Positions 37,970 to 48,045 of a DNA stretch of 64,000 nt are shown piece after piece (the first letter of the stretch is position 1; each line of letters begins with the position of its first letter). Below the pieces are notes generated by a model. That model was not told where the DNA came from. It did not search any database and saw only the letters and a list, made by a program, of their open reading frames with translations. Origin of the DNA: Acidobacteriales bacterium 59-55 (lineage in GTDB: Bacteria; Acidobacteriota; Terriglobia; Terriglobales; Acidobacteriaceae); NCBI GenBank assembly GCA_001897435.1, contig MKSV01000007.1, positions 1,116,001-1,180,000 on the forward strand. The letters are read 5' to 3'. The translations under genes and the position numbers were made by a program.

Positions 37970-40900
37970 TGCCAAACTATATCGTCGATCCAACCCTCTT
38001 CTACGCCGAAGGCGCCGTCGTCAACTGGACCACCGCGGCCCGCCGTCTCGGCATCCAGCAGCCGGTCAGCCTGGCCTTTGTCGCGCCTGCCGCTCAGCCG
38101 GTCATTCAACTCCGCTGGATGCTGCGGGCAACATCGAGTCTGGCTTCCCAGCCGCCCATGGGATTGCCTACCGAGCCTTTCATGGTCTGGCAGAGGCCAC
38201 ATGGACTCAGAGATGAAAAGCCGCTCACGATTGAGCAGCGCAGCCTGCTCTTCAGCAATCAGGTCGCCGTCACATGGCCGGGAAACAGCATGTCCCACGT
38301 CACCGCCGTCGTCAATGCTTCCGGTGGTGGCCTGCTCATCGCCTATGCAGGTGCGCCTACGCTCTCGGACGTCGTGGGCTTCGCTATCGTTCCTGCCGGC
38401 GCCGGCGTCTCGGTCTCGATCGCCGCGCCGGTGATCGAAGGTCTGCTTTTCAGCAACAACATTTCTGTCATCAGCGTCACCGGAGTGGAATCCGGGCCAC
38501 TCTCACAGGCCTCCGGATGGAAGCCCGTCGAACTCGTAGGCCTCCCCGTCAAACAAGCTGACTGGAGCGGCATCGGCAAACATGGCGAGCCGCAGGGCCT
38601 CACCGGAGCCTTCACCGATGCGCCCACCGCCGCCATCGCCCGTCTCAAGCGCGGTGCTCCGCCGTTCGGCTGGGCTCCCAATCTTGCCGCCGGCGTTCCC
38701 GCCCCGCCCTGGACCGCACCTGACTTCGCAAGTCTCGTCCACGAAGTTAATGTCAGCGCCCTCAACGACCTCAAGCCGATCGCCGCCACCTATCCTCCCA
38801 ATCAACAGGGCGCGCAGAAGATCACCGTTCACCTGCCCCCGCCGGAGAACTCCTCCGGTCAGCAGATGAGCGAGGGTGGCAGCACCTCACAGATATCTCC
38901 TCTCGCCATGCTTCTGATGGCCGCCAGCACCGATCCCTTCCTCAATCTCGTGCTCGGCTTTGGCACCGCCTATCCCTACGCGCCCGAAAGCAATCTCAGG
39001 ATCACCCCGCGCTACGACTACATGATTACCGCTCACTACGAGCGCGGTCTTGACGGCTTCTCCGACCCTGCCGACTACGCCGCCATCGTTCCCGCACCGG
39101 GAGCCGCGCTGCCGCCGCCACCGCCCGCCAATCTCGTCACTCCGGCCCTCGGCATTCTCCGTCCCCTGCTCACTAACGGCAGTTGGCGAGCCTCGACCCG
39201 CCTGAGTTGGGACCGCTCGCCCCTGGCACAGCTCTTCCGTACCGCCAGCTTCGCCGCAGCCCGCGCCGGGATCACGCCCCACATCAGCACCGAGGCGCTG
39301 ATGGACAAGCGCGACAGCGGCGGCTTCCGCACCATCGCTATCAACAACGTCAAAACCGATCCTCCGGATCCTGAGTATTGGCGTATTCACGTGATCGACC
39401 GCGAGCTTCCTATCCCTGTCAATCCCGGTAGCCTCCAGCTCAAATACGGCGCGGCTATTCAGGACATCTACGGCCAATGGACGCCGTGGAGCACGGCCGA
39501 TACTACCGTTCAGCAGCCCGCCGTCGACAGAGTCCGCATCGCCAAGGCCACATTGCTGCCCACTCTGCCCGCCACCGGCACCGTCTGTCCGGCGTCGCTC
39601 GAGATCGAGTTTCTCTGGGACTGGCGCATTCGTTCCCCGCAGCAGATCACCTTCGTGGGCAATCTCTACGCGGCAGCCACCACAGGATCACCACCGCCCA
39701 GCCTCAGCGTTCCCTCCGGTCTGCCCCGCTCCATCGGAGGTGGACAACCGGCCCTCATTCTCAACTTCAACGGCGCAGACCAGCCGGTTGCCGCGTCCGG
39801 CATGTCTATCATCGCCCTCAATGAAGCTGGCGATGCTCAGGTCGCCTTCGGCGCGGCCCAGGGGAGCAATCGCCGCTTCCGTGTCACCCTCTCCGGATTC
39901 TCGCTCGACTTCGGCCCCACCGGCCACGTCGGACTCGCCCTCTGGGCAAGGGCGCAGGAGCATATTGCCCCTCAGCGAACTGGGCCGTGGTCCGAAAATC
40001 CCACCGTCGTCAGTTCTTCCGATCCCCGGCCTCCTGTTGTCCCGGTCGCACATGTCCTGCTCGGCAGCCTGCCCGACGCCTCAGGTCAGTCTCATGCCAG
40101 GCTCAGTTGGACGGCGCAACCGAACGCCGGGGGGTACTTTGTCTACGAGGCGACGGAGACCACGCTGCTTCAGGCCAACCGTCTCCCCGAGGCCACGCCC
40201 GACCAGACCCTCGACGACCGCCTCCTCATCCTCAAAAATGCCTTCCACGCTAACCCATCCCGTCTTCCCTTTACCCGGATGAACGCGACGCTGCTCCAGG
40301 GAACCAGCACCGATGTCACCATGCCGCGCGGTTCCACCAGCATTCACGTCTACGTTGTGCTCGGCGTCAGCGCCGGGCAGGTTGAAAGCGACTGGCCAGG
40401 CGGGGCCACGCCCGAAGACTCGTTGATGGCTATCGCCGCGCCGCACATCATGAACCCGGCCGCTCCGACCATTGAAGTCGCCTCCTTCTTCGACCCCTCA
40501 GCCACGCCTCCGGCTTACAAAGCAAAGATCAGCATCGCTACCCGTCCCGGTCCGCGTCCGCGCAAGATCGAGCTTCATCGCGTCCGCGTAGACGACGCCG
40601 CGAAAGAACTCGACTCCATGGGCCCGGCTATTCTTCGTCTTCAACCCGCGGCTCCCGGCTGGAACGTTACCCAGACTACCGATTCGAACGGCCTCAGCTT
40701 CATCTCCACTGCTGCGGGACTGGACGCGCCCAGCGGTTCCTGGCGGCGTGTCTGGTATCGCGCGACCGCATGGACCGAGCTTGATCCAACCCGCGGAGGT
40801 CTGCCCGGACGCTCGCCCGCCAGCAACGCCGCATGGGTTGTTCTACCGCCATCCGATCCGCCGATGCTTTCCGTTTTCACCTTCGGAGCCGGTCCCACCC

Positions 40901-41613
40901 CCGCCAGCTTCATCGTCCAATGGACCTGCGCTTCGCCGCGAAGGAAGACCCCCCTGGGTCCGCACAAGGTTGCCGTCCGCGCCACGCTTCCTGGCGCTCC
41001 GCCCAAGACCGCTCCCCTCTTCGCTCTGGACTCCACCCTCGATCAACTCGACAATACTGCCCCGGCTGGGGTCTCCGGAGTCTGGATCGCCAGCGCACCC
41101 GGCGTCAGCCCGGTCGTCTACCGCGCCCTTATCTACCGCGCCAACGTGTCCGACGTCGTCAACTTCGCAGTCCGCATCACCGATCCCATCGGCCGAACCG
41201 GCGAGCAGTTGGCCACGATTCCAAGCGGCGCTGTCGATCCCGCTCCCGACCTCTCCGCTCTCCATGTGCAGAAGATCGCTGGCCCACACGCCCGCACTCT
41301 CTTAACCTTCTCTTCCAGCGTTCCGCTCGTCGCGCCGGTAGATGGCCCTTATGTCATCAAAGTAACCGCGGCATTCAAGAAGGCCATCATCTTCCTGCCC
41401 GCGATCACACGCACCATCGATCTGCCCGCCGGCTCCATCCCCACGGTCATGCATCCTGCCGGTCCCGCGCCCGATATCCAGATCGCTCGCGATGCCGGTT
41501 CTGGGCCGCTCCACACCTATACCGTGAGTTGTCTCGGAGTCGTTACCGGCTTCGACGTCAGGATTTCCGCCCCCGACGGACGCATCGTTCAAAAAACGCA
41601 GGTTGTGAGTTAA
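37969..41613 (+). CDS. Giant 1214-aa protein, beta-sandwich repeats, unknown function
   Basis: Second gene of the giant operon; its ATG shares one base with the preceding stop, with GGAGGAGGT just upstream. No signal peptide or membrane helix. Residues about 300-390 contain LAMLLMAASTDPFLNLVLGF and RITPRYDYMITAHYERGLDG. The rest alternates short beta strands with Pro/Ala/Gly-rich loops. From about 690 onward fibronectin-III-like units appear (HARLSWTAQPNAGGYFVYEA; KIELHRVRVDDAAKE; VWYRATAWTELD; VYRALIYRANVSDVV). I do not recognise a named family. It probably forms part of a complex with the proteins on either side (inference from coupling). Confidence 0.75.
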   Translation: MPNYIVDPTLFYAEGAVVNWTTAARRLGIQQPVSLAFVAPAAQPVIQLRWMLRATSSLASQPPMGLPTEPFMVWQRPHGLRDEKPLTIEQRSLLFSNQVAVTWPGNSMSHVTAVVNASGGGLLIAYAGAPTLSDVVGFAIVPAGAGVSVSIAAPVIEGLLFSNNISVISVTGVESGPLSQASGWKPVELVGLPVKQADWSGIGKHGEPQGLTGAFTDAPTAAIARLKRGAPPFGWAPNLAAGVPAPPWTAPDFASLVHEVNVSALNDLKPIAATYPPNQQGAQKITVHLPPPENSSGQQMSEGGSTSQISPLAMLLMAASTDPFLNLVLGFGTAYPYAPESNLRITPRYDYMITAHYERGLDGFSDPADYAAIVPAPGAALPPPPPANLVTPALGILRPLLTNGSWRASTRLSWDRSPLAQLFRTASFAAARAGITPHISTEALMDKRDSGGFRTIAINNVKTDPPDPEYWRIHVIDRELPIPVNPGSLQLKYGAAIQDIYGQWTPWSTADTTVQQPAVDRVRIAKATLLPTLPATGTVCPASLEIEFLWDWRIRSPQQITFVGNLYAAATTGSPPPSLSVPSGLPRSIGGGQPALILNFNGADQPVAASGMSIIALNEAGDAQVAFGAAQGSNRRFRVTLSGFSLDFGPTGHVGLALWARAQEHIAPQRTGPWSENPTVVSSSDPRPPVVPVAHVLLGSLPDASGQSHARLSWTAQPNAGGYFVYEATETTLLQANRLPEATPDQTLDDRLLILKNAFHANPSRLPFTRMNATLLQGTSTDVTMPRGSTSIHVYVVLGVSAGQVESDWPGGATPEDSLMAIAAPHIMNPAAPTIEVASFFDPSATPPAYKAKISIATRPGPRPRKIELHRVRVDDAAKELDSMGPAILRLQPAAPGWNVTQTTDSNGLSFISTAAGLDAPSGSWRRVWYRATAWTELDPTRGGLPGRSPASNAAWVVLPPSDPPMLSVFTFGAGPTPASFIVQWTCASPRRKTPLGPHKVAVRATLPGAPPKTAPLFALDSTLDQLDNTAPAGVSGVWIASAPGVSPVVYRALIYRANVSDVVNFAVRITDPIGRTGEQLATIPSGAVDPAPDLSALHVQKIAGPHARTLLTFSSSVPLVAPVDGPYVIKVTAAFKKAIIFLPAITRTIDLPAGSIPTVMHPAGPAPDIQIARDAGSGPLHTYTVSCLGVVTGFDVRISAPDGRIVQKTQVVS

Positions 41614-41615
41614 CT

Positions 41616-44600
41616 ATGGCTACCTTACCCATCACCACACTCACCCCCCAATCCGTTCAGCAGAGCTTGCAGTCCGATGGCCTTGACACCCTCGGCCTTA
41701 CGACCCTTTCGCTCTCTCCCCGCTGGGCTGATACCACCGTCTCAGCCGCGGACTACGACGCCACGGCACTCACTCTTAATCTCGCCTCCGTGCGCCTTCC
41801 CTTCCGCGGCATTCTGGAGTACGCCTTCACTGTCGTCTCCTCCAACCTCGCCGCCGATCTCTCCGCCTCGGCGCTCACCCTCAAGGTCAAAGCGGGAGAT
41901 GGCAACAACTTTCCCTCTCCGGATGCAACCGGCTCCATTCTGCTCACTCTCTTCAGCACCTCGACCTCAAAATTCGAGATCGTCGAATGCACCGCGCGCT
42001 CCGGCGACAACCTCACCATCACCCGCGCCGCCGGCGACACCACGGCACTCGACTTCAAGTCCGGCGATCCCGTCATCCTGCGCCTCACCACCGGCGCTCG
42101 AACGGATAGCTTCTACGACGCTGCCTGCAATCCGCTCAGCGGCCCCGCCGCCGTCTATCGTCTTCATCCTCAGGCAATACTTCGTCTCGCTGCTCTTGCC
42201 CAGACACGCTACGTCACCGGCAACAATCCGCTGCTGCTGCCTATCCCACACGCTATGGTCGTTCACGGACTGGCAGGCTTCAAATCCGCTCGCTGGTACG
42301 AGGCCGACGAGTTCATCGATACCGACAAGAGTGGCGGCAAGATCTCCTTCCATGACGCCCGCGGCCTCATCATCGACCCGATTTACGTCGCCTGCATGTT
42401 CACCGATCTCCAGACCTGGCTCACCGGTCTGCTCACCAGGAACCCCACGGCTCCGACGGTAGCCGGCGGTGTCAAGACCATCGCCGCGCTATCTTCGGTC
42501 ACCCTTGTCCATTGCGTCGATCTGCATGGCGCCATCTACCAGCCCGCCGATCCCGGTGCGATCCTCGTCACCCAGGACAGCACGCCCACACAGACCGGCA
42601 CTGTCCCCGCCTCCGGACTCTTCACGCTCGCCAATGGCGATGGACTCGCTGCCGCCTCCACCGACAACGGCCGCCTTCGTTGGGGCTGGGCTACCAACGG
42701 CATCCTCGCGCGCACTCGTCTTGTGCCGCCCGCCTTGGCTAACCCCCTCGCGCAGAAGTTCTATCGCGCAGCCATCGTCGACACCACGTGGGCGCTGCTC
42801 GGCAACCGCACCGCCACCGCCACTCTCGGCGTCAATCCCGACGACCAAACCATCCCCGCCGACATCCTTCCTATCGTGCGCGATCAGGTCATCATCAATT
42901 ATCTGGCAGATGGCCCGGACACAATGGCGCAGGCGGAGACGCTGCTCACCCGTGCCAACCAGGACATGACGCTTGCTGTCTCTCCCAGCATCGACGCCGC
43001 CATGGCCGCTCCCACCGCGCTGGGCGCGGCCGCGCACTGGCCGGCCTTCCCCGCACCCAATACCGCCGCCGGATTTCCCACGCCTCTTGTCTCTCCCGCT
43101 ACCGGTATCACCGCGGCCTGGGCAACGGGCGGAGACGGCCACGACGTCGTCGTCACTATCCCCGACGGTGGAGCGCCTGACGGGGCGCACATCCGCATCT
43201 ATCCCCAGGTCTATGTCACCATCGCCGCCATCACCTCCGATGCGCCATCGTTTCTACGCGGAAACGGCGGCGCGGCCATCGCCCATAGCGGTGCGGCCAC
43301 CCAGATATTTCTCTCCAACCCCTTCCAACTCGTCAGCGGCCAGCCGAATCCCTCGCCCGCCAACCTGACCATGGACATCGTCGTCGCTCCGCGCAACGGC
43401 AATCGCAGACTCTGTGCCGGGGTCACTTCACCCATCGCCGCCGGTCCCGCTTCGCCGCCAGCCGATCCTTTTGCCGGAGTCACCCTCACCGGCGCCATTC
43501 CACCTATCTTCAAGTCTGTCGCGCCCGATCCGCTCTTCGGTATCCCCACCACGGTCACGCCGCCCGGCGCCGCGCCCAGCGGCATCATCGACTTCCTCCG
43601 CTCGCTCGCCAGCGAAACTTCGCCCCGCCAGGGACCGCGTCTGCCCACGATGGCCCGTTTTGAAACCATCGTCGCCAGCGGCACAACCGGCGGCACACCT
43701 ACGGGCACGCTGCAATGGGAGGCGGTCCTCTCCGGCAGCCGCTGGGCTCCCGAAACCCGCTCTGCCTTGCACGCCAGCGGCAATCCCGGCAACCCGGCAG
43801 GCCCCGACATCCACGCCCCCGGCATCCACGTCACCGGGGCACTTGCCTACGACCTTGCCCGCCACGCCATGCGCCGAGCACAGCCGATCATCCCCCTTCC
43901 CGCCCCCACCACTCCCGGGTGGCTCGTATCCATGGACGGCGACAACTTCAATCCACCGACTGACGCCACTATTACCAACACTGGCATCGGTGTCCTGCTC
44001 GAGACCACTCCAGCCATCTGCGAGACTCCTGAACTCAGTCTCGTCAATCCGCCAGCGCCGGGCGCAACCGTTCAGAATCTTATCGACGACCTCGCCGCCA
44101 AACTCGGCGTCGATCCTCCGCACCTCGACCTTGGCAACGAGCCACGCATGCAGAAGGAGTTTCGCCGCGAGGTCATCGTCTCCACCCACGGCCTCCGCGA
44201 CTCGCTCTGGTCGCTCCACCGTGCCATTCACGACGCCCGCGAACTTATCTATATAGAGTCACCGCAATTCGCCCGCACCGCCTACCCCAGCAGCCCGCCC
44301 CAGCCGCGGGAGATCGACCTTGTCTCCGACATTCTCGCCGCTCTGCTTCTGCGTCCCAATCTCCGCCTCATTGTCTGCACTCCGCGTGAGTCCGACTTCG
44401 CGCAAAATTATAAGGGTTGGTCGCGCCAGCACTACAAGGCGCGCACCGATGCCGTTACCGCCCTGCTCGCCTCCGTCCCCGACCGAGTCGCGATCTTCCA
44501 TCCTGTCGGCTTCCCCGGACGCACCGCCTTCATCCGCACCACTACCGTCATCGTGGACGACGTCTGGTGCCTCAGCGGGGCCACCCACATTCGCCGCCGC

Positions 44601-44960
44601 GGCATGACCTTCGACGGCTCCGCCGCTATTGCCTCCTTCGACCGCCAGATGGACAACGGCTACTCCAAAAACGTCCGCGCCTGCCGGCGTAACCTGATGG
44701 CCACCAAGATGGCGGTGCCCGCTCCGGGTGCTGCATCCCCCAGCGCGGACTGGCTCCGCCTCGGGCACCCAGCCTCCGCCTTTCAACTTGTCACCGAGTG
44801 GCTCAGCGAAGGTGGCCTCGGTAGAATCCAGCCCTTCTGGCCTGGCCCCGCCGACACTACCGTCCTGCCCGCCACCCCGGACATGGCCGATCCCGATGGA
44901 TCCAACGGCGCCAGCTTCATCACTACGTTCGCTTCGCTCCTCGCCGAGGCAGGCGACTAG
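41616..44960 (+). CDS. Giant 1114-aa protein with C-terminal phospholipase-D-like fold
   Basis: Third gene of the giant operon, starting 2 bases after the preceding stop. The frame is open back to 40833 but overlaps the second gene there, so ATG 41616 ([14 protein letters not shown]) is chosen. Residues about 1-840 are unknown, beta-rich and Ala/Pro-rich. About 845-1040 resemble a PLD fold: [30 protein letters not shown], and [20 protein letters not shown], which matches the HxK(x)4D-x6-GS block but with R and T in place of H and K. It is therefore probably not an active phospholipase. No signal peptide. The stop overlaps the MoaD-like gene's stop (CTAG). Confidence 0.78.
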   Translation: MATLPITTLTPQSVQQSLQSDGLDTLGLTTLSLSPRWADTTVSAADYDATALTLNLASVRLPFRGILEYAFTVVSSNLAADLSASALTLKVKAGDGNNFPSPDATGSILLTLFSTSTSKFEIVECTARSGDNLTITRAAGDTTALDFKSGDPVILRLTTGARTDSFYDAACNPLSGPAAVYRLHPQAILRLAALAQTRYVTGNNPLLLPIPHAMVVHGLAGFKSARWYEADEFIDTDKSGGKISFHDARGLIIDPIYVACMFTDLQTWLTGLLTRNPTAPTVAGGVKTIAALSSVTLVHCVDLHGAIYQPADPGAILVTQDSTPTQTGTVPASGLFTLANGDGLAAASTDNGRLRWGWATNGILARTRLVPPALANPLAQKFYRAAIVDTTWALLGNRTATATLGVNPDDQTIPADILPIVRDQVIINYLADGPDTMAQAETLLTRANQDMTLAVSPSIDAAMAAPTALGAAAHWPAFPAPNTAAGFPTPLVSPATGITAAWATGGDGHDVVVTIPDGGAPDGAHIRIYPQVYVTIAAITSDAPSFLRGNGGAAIAHSGAATQIFLSNPFQLVSGQPNPSPANLTMDIVVAPRNGNRRLCAGVTSPIAAGPASPPADPFAGVTLTGAIPPIFKSVAPDPLFGIPTTVTPPGAAPSGIIDFLRSLASETSPRQGPRLPTMARFETIVASGTTGGTPTGTLQWEAVLSGSRWAPETRSALHASGNPGNPAGPDIHAPGIHVTGALAYDLARHAMRRAQPIIPLPAPTTPGWLVSMDGDNFNPPTDATITNTGIGVLLETTPAICETPELSLVNPPAPGATVQNLIDDLAAKLGVDPPHLDLGNEPRMQKEFRREVIVSTHGLRDSLWSLHRAIHDARELIYIESPQFARTAYPSSPPQPREIDLVSDILAALLLRPNLRLIVCTPRESDFAQNYKGWSRQHYKARTDAVTALLASVPDRVAIFHPVGFPGRTAFIRTTTVIVDDVWCLSGATHIRRRGMTFDGSAAIASFDRQMDNGYSKNVRACRRNLMATKMAVPAPGAASPSADWLRLGHPASAFQLVTEWLSEGGLGRIQPFWPGPADTTVLPATPDMADPDGSNGASFITTFASLLAEAGD

Positions 44961-45253
44961 CCGCCAGCCACCGCACCCAGCACAATCAGGGGCTCAGCCG
45001 CCGTTACGACCGCCTCTGGCAGCGGCGCATCCGGCGACTCATGCGACAAGTCCTCTTCACAGGCAAAGAATCTCAGAAACGGCCGCCGCTGCTGTGTGTC
45101 GTGATCGCGAATCGTTCCACACAGCATTGGATAGCGCTCCTCCAGAGCATCGAGCACCGACCGCTGCGTGACCGCGCCAATCACGTCAAGCTGCACCTCG
45201 CCCTTGATCTGTGCCAGCGTTCGCAGATGGGCCGGGAGCAGGACTCTAATCAT
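44957..45253 (-). CDS. MoaD/ThiS-like ubiquitin-fold sulfur carrier
   Basis: 98-aa beta-grasp protein ending in Gly-Gly (IVLGAVAGG), as required for thiocarboxylate formation on MoaD/ThiS carriers. [19 protein letters not shown] begins the fold; [13 protein letters not shown] is the central helix; [14 protein letters not shown] and [14 protein letters not shown] close it. No moa or thi genes are nearby. Its ATG overlaps the stop of the BNR-repeat gene, so the two are coupled. The role of this pairing is not known to me. Confidence 0.82.
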   Translation of the reverse strand: MIRVLLPAHLRTLAQIKGEVQLDVIGAVTQRSVLDALEERYPMLCGTIRDHDTQQRRPFLRFFACEEDLSHESPDAPLPEAVVTAAEPLIVLGAVAGG

Positions 45254-46365
45254 GAGAGCGTCTGCACCTCGACCGAGAGCACTGCCGGAAGATCACGCAC
45301 AATCGGCGTCCAACTATCTCCCGCGTCGGACGAGGCGTACACCTGTCCGCCGGTCGTACCGAAGTACACGCCGCATGTATCGAGCGAGTCGACCGACATG
45401 GCATCGCGCAGCACGTTCACATAGCAGTTCTCCTGCGGCAGCCCCTTTGTCAGCGGCTCCCATTCATGTCCCCCAGCTCGGCTGCGATACACGCGCAGCT
45501 TTCCATCGAGCGGATAGTGCTCCGAGTCGCTCTTGATGGGAACGACATAGATTGTCTCCGGCTCATGCGCATGAACATCGATGGCAAATCCAAAATCGGT
45601 CGGCAGATTCCCGCTCACCTCCTGCCACGAGTCCCCAGCGTTGTCGCTGCGCATTACGTCCCAGTGCTTCTGCATGAAGAGCACGTCCGGCTTCGAGGGA
45701 TGCATGGCGATGTGGTGAACGCAATGCCCAACCTCAGCCGTCGGATCAGGAATATGCTCCGACCGTAGGCCCTGGTTGATCGGCTTCCATGTCTTCCCCG
45801 CATCGTCGCTGCGGAAGGCTCCCGCAGACGAGATGGCAATATAGATCCGCCGGGCATCGCTCGGATCGAGAATAATCGTGTGCAGACACATCCCGCCCGC
45901 ACCCGGCTGCCAGTGTGGACCGGAGCCATGCCCGCGCAGACCCGAAAGTTCCTGCCAATTCTGGCCGCCGTCGGTCGACTGAAATAACGCGGCGTCTTCG
46001 ATTCCGGCGTAGACCGCATCGGGGTCGGTCAGCGACGGCTCCAGGTGCCAGACCCGCTTGAACTCCCACGGATGCGGCGTTCCGTCGTACCACTGGTGCG
46101 TCCCAGGTACGCCGTCGTAAGCGAATTTATTGCCCATCGCCTCCCATGTCTTGCCGCCGTCATTCGAGCGCTGGATGACCTGCCCGAACCAGCCGCTGGA
46201 CTGTGATGCGTAGATCCGGTTCGGATCGACCGGCGATCCCTTTACGTGATAGATCTCCCAGCCCGCGAAATGCGGCCCGCTAACATCCCACTTCTCCCGC
46301 TTCGCATCCGATGTCAGGACGAACGCGCCTTTGCGCGTTCCAACCAGTACCCGCACTTTGCTCAT
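45250..46365 (-). CDS. BNR/Asp-box repeat propeller protein (sialidase-like)
   Basis: 371-aa beta-propeller with at least five Asp boxes (S/T-x-D-x-G-x-x-W): [37 protein letters not shown] and ASSDAGDSW. Such repeats occur in sialidases and in many non-enzymatic proteins (YCF48/VPS10-like). [20 protein letters not shown] shows no signal peptide, so it is probably cytosolic. The sialidase Arg triad cannot be confirmed. Calls of exo-alpha-sialidase for this type should be treated as fold only. It is coupled to the MoaD-like gene. Confidence 0.82.
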   Translation of the reverse strand: MSKVRVLVGTRKGAFVLTSDAKREKWDVSGPHFAGWEIYHVKGSPVDPNRIYASQSSGWFGQVIQRSNDGGKTWEAMGNKFAYDGVPGTHQWYDGTPHPWEFKRVWHLEPSLTDPDAVYAGIEDAALFQSTDGGQNWQELSGLRGHGSGPHWQPGAGGMCLHTIILDPSDARRIYIAISSAGAFRSDDAGKTWKPINQGLRSEHIPDPTAEVGHCVHHIAMHPSKPDVLFMQKHWDVMRSDNAGDSWQEVSGNLPTDFGFAIDVHAHEPETIYVVPIKSDSEHYPLDGKLRVYRSRAGGHEWEPLTKGLPQENCYVNVLRDAMSVDSLDTCGVYFGTTGGQVYASSDAGDSWTPIVRDLPAVLSVEVQTLS

Positions 46366-46408
46366 CTATTGCTCCCTTCAATCGAAGATTGTGAAAATCG
46401 GTGAATGG

Positions 46409-46813
46409 CTACCTTCTCACTGGAAACAGTTCGCGTAACTGCATGTCGCGCAAAAGAAGTCCTGCCCAAAACAATATGCCTATGATGATGGGGAATATGC
46501 ACTCAAACACCGGGTTGCCGACGCGCATGTGAATGGCGACTGCGCCACCGAGATAGCCGGTTAGTAGAACCACACCGAGAACAGCGGTGCGCGGAACAAT
46601 ATAGAGAACAACACAGATCAATTGAATGATGCCGAGGCAAATAGACAGACGCAGGGGAAATTCGAGCTGTGCGAATGCCTCCACGACCGGGGCCGGTTTC
46701 AGCAGATGTCCCACGCCGTCGAAGAGCATAAAGAGGACAGCGAGGACGCTGAGAATCCGCCCCGTCCAAAGCATCCCCTTCGCTGGTGCAGCCGATCGCA
46801 TCTCTACCTGCAT
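46409..46813 (-). CDS. DoxX-like membrane protein
   Basis: Four-helix DoxX-family inner-membrane protein, 134 aa. Segments: WTGRILSVLAVLFMLFDGVG, LRLSICLGIIQLICVVLYIV, AVLGVVLLTGYLGGAVAIH and CIFPIIIGILFWAGLLL. GGAGG lies just before the ATG. It starts 18 bases after the HxlR gene, so it is probably regulated by it. DoxX-like proteins are often paired with HxlR regulators and are linked to redox stress; the activity is unclear. Confidence 0.88.
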   Translation of the reverse strand: MQVEMRSAAPAKGMLWTGRILSVLAVLFMLFDGVGHLLKPAPVVEAFAQLEFPLRLSICLGIIQLICVVLYIVPRTAVLGVVLLTGYLGGAVAIHMRVGNPVFECIFPIIIGILFWAGLLLRDMQLRELFPVRR

Positions 46814-46831
46814 GAATCCTCCATATCGCTT

Positions 46832-47296
46832 TCATTTTTCCGTCGAATCTTTCCCGAACGGTGGCAGCAATGGCGCCGGATCCCGTTCCTGCCACCTTCG
46901 CCGAGCCTCCGAGAGAACAGCTTCGCGATTTTTCGCCATCTGTACCATTACGTCACACGGCGCTCCCGTCTCCTCATATTTTGCTCCCCAGATCAGCAAC
47001 TCCAGCAGCACCGGCGCAAGATCGATTCCCTTTTCCGTCAGACGGTAGTTAATCTTCCGCCCGTCCGTCTCCTCAGCCTCTGCGGTAAGGATCCCCGCCG
47101 CTTCAAGCTTCTTCAGGCGGTCGGCCAGAATATTGCTGGCAATGCCTTCGCCCGACCTCTCAAACTCCCTGAACGTGCGATATCCACGGACCATCAGATC
47201 GCGCACAATCAATAACGACCAGCGATCCCCCAACATCTCCAGCGAAATACTCACCGGGCAACCGGACCGGTGCCTTACCCCATTCTTTTCAGACAC
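46832..47296 (-). CDS. HxlR family transcriptional regulator
   Basis: Winged-helix HxlR regulator, 154 aa. CPVSISLEMLGDRWSLLIVRDL is the family signature, with the conserved N-terminal Cys. YRTFREFERSGEGIASNIL, LADRLKKLEAAGIL and the wing INYRLTEKGIDLAPVL complete the domain. The start is GTG 47296 with no clear ribosome binding site, consistent with a short leader. A perfect palindrome lies 20 bases upstream. Likely autoregulated and controlling the DoxX gene. Many relatives sense electrophiles or oxidants through the Cys. Confidence 0.9.
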   Translation of the reverse strand: MSEKNGVRHRSGCPVSISLEMLGDRWSLLIVRDLMVRGYRTFREFERSGEGIASNILADRLKKLEAAGILTAEAEETDGRKINYRLTEKGIDLAPVLLELLIWGAKYEETGAPCDVMVQMAKNREAVLSEARRRWQERDPAPLLPPFGKDSTEK

Positions 47297-47316
47297 AGTG
47301 GAACGCTATCAAATCT

Positions 47317-47335
47317 AACTTGCAAATTGCAAGTT
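47317..47335. promoter_or_regulatory. Palindromic HxlR-type operator
   Basis: AACTTGCAAATTGCAAGTT is a perfect 19-bp palindrome (9-bp arms around one A) in the 113-base gap between divergent hxlR and pncA. Position and symmetry suit binding of an HxlR dimer, which could control both directions. Binding is inferred. Confidence 0.7.
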
Positions 47336-47409
47336 TCTTTTCCCGGACGAGGTCCTTTGTCTGATTGAGCAGACATTGGGAATGCCATGCAATTAAGATT
47401 GAATCAGCC

Positions 47410-48045
47410 GTGAGGACCGCGACACAATCCGCAGATGCCCTGATTGTCATCGACGTCCAGAACGATTTCTGCCCCGGCGGCGCACTCGCCGTCGATGAGG
47501 GGGATCAGATTGTTCCCCTCGTCAATGCCATCGCGCAGAAGTTCGAGCATGTCATCCTCACCCAGGATTGGCACCCCCACCGGCACATCTCCTTCGCCAG
47601 CACCCATCCCGGCAAAAGCCACTACGAAACTATCCAGATGGCGCACGGCCCGCAGACGCTCTGGCCCGAACACTGTGTCCAGAACACCCCGGGCGCACGC
47701 TTTCATCCCGCCCTCGACATTCCGCACGCGGAATTGATCCTGCGCAAGGGCTTCCGCCACCACATCGACTCCTACTCGGCTTTCCTCGAAAACGACCACT
47801 TCACTTCGACCGGCCTCGCCGGATATCTTCGCGAACGCGGACTCCATCGCCTCTTTTTTTGCGGTCTGGCCTACGACTTCTGCGTCCGCTACTCCGCCAT
47901 CGACGGCACCGCCCTCGGCTTCGAGTGCCTGGTCATCGAAGACGCTACTCGCCCCGTCAACCTGCCCAACTCCGTCGCTGAAACCAACGCTGCCCTCGCC
48001 GCCGCCGGCGTCCAGCGCCTTCGTTCCCGGCAGATCCTCGCATGA
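47410..48045 (+). CDS. pncA: Nicotinamidase / pyrazinamidase
   Basis: Cytosolic amidohydrolase that deamidates nicotinamide to nicotinate for NAD salvage. The Asp-Lys-Cys triad is present: VIDVQNDFCPGGAL (Asp), LILRKGFRH (Lys) and FFCGLAYDFCVRYSAID (Cys). Metal ligands are in LTQDWHPHRHISF. GTG 47410 gives 211 aa, the family length. TTG 47365 would add 15 residues and has a GAGG 12 bases upstream, so the start is uncertain. The stop overlaps the DUF3592 start (ATGA). Confidence 0.92.
   Translation: MRTATQSADALIVIDVQNDFCPGGALAVDEGDQIVPLVNAIAQKFEHVILTQDWHPHRHISFASTHPGKSHYETIQMAHGPQTLWPEHCVQNTPGARFHPALDIPHAELILRKGFRHHIDSYSAFLENDHFTSTGLAGYLRERGLHRLFFCGLAYDFCVRYSAIDGTALGFECLVIEDATRPVNLPNSVAETNAALAAAGVQRLRSRQILA

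Noticed and set aside
36500..37993. 497-codon minus-strand frame at the end of the first giant gene
   Set aside because: Same shadow effect of GC-rich codon usage; it crosses the junction of two plus-strand genes and matches nothing.
40833..41615. Upstream extension of the third giant gene
   Set aside because: The 260 extra residues are Arg/Ser/Pro-rich, fully overlap the second gene and lack the character of the rest; ATG 41616 fits operon spacing.
45250..46365. Exo-alpha-sialidase activity for the BNR protein
   Set aside because: Asp boxes show a propeller fold only; the catalytic Arg triad and Tyr could not be identified and there is no export signal.
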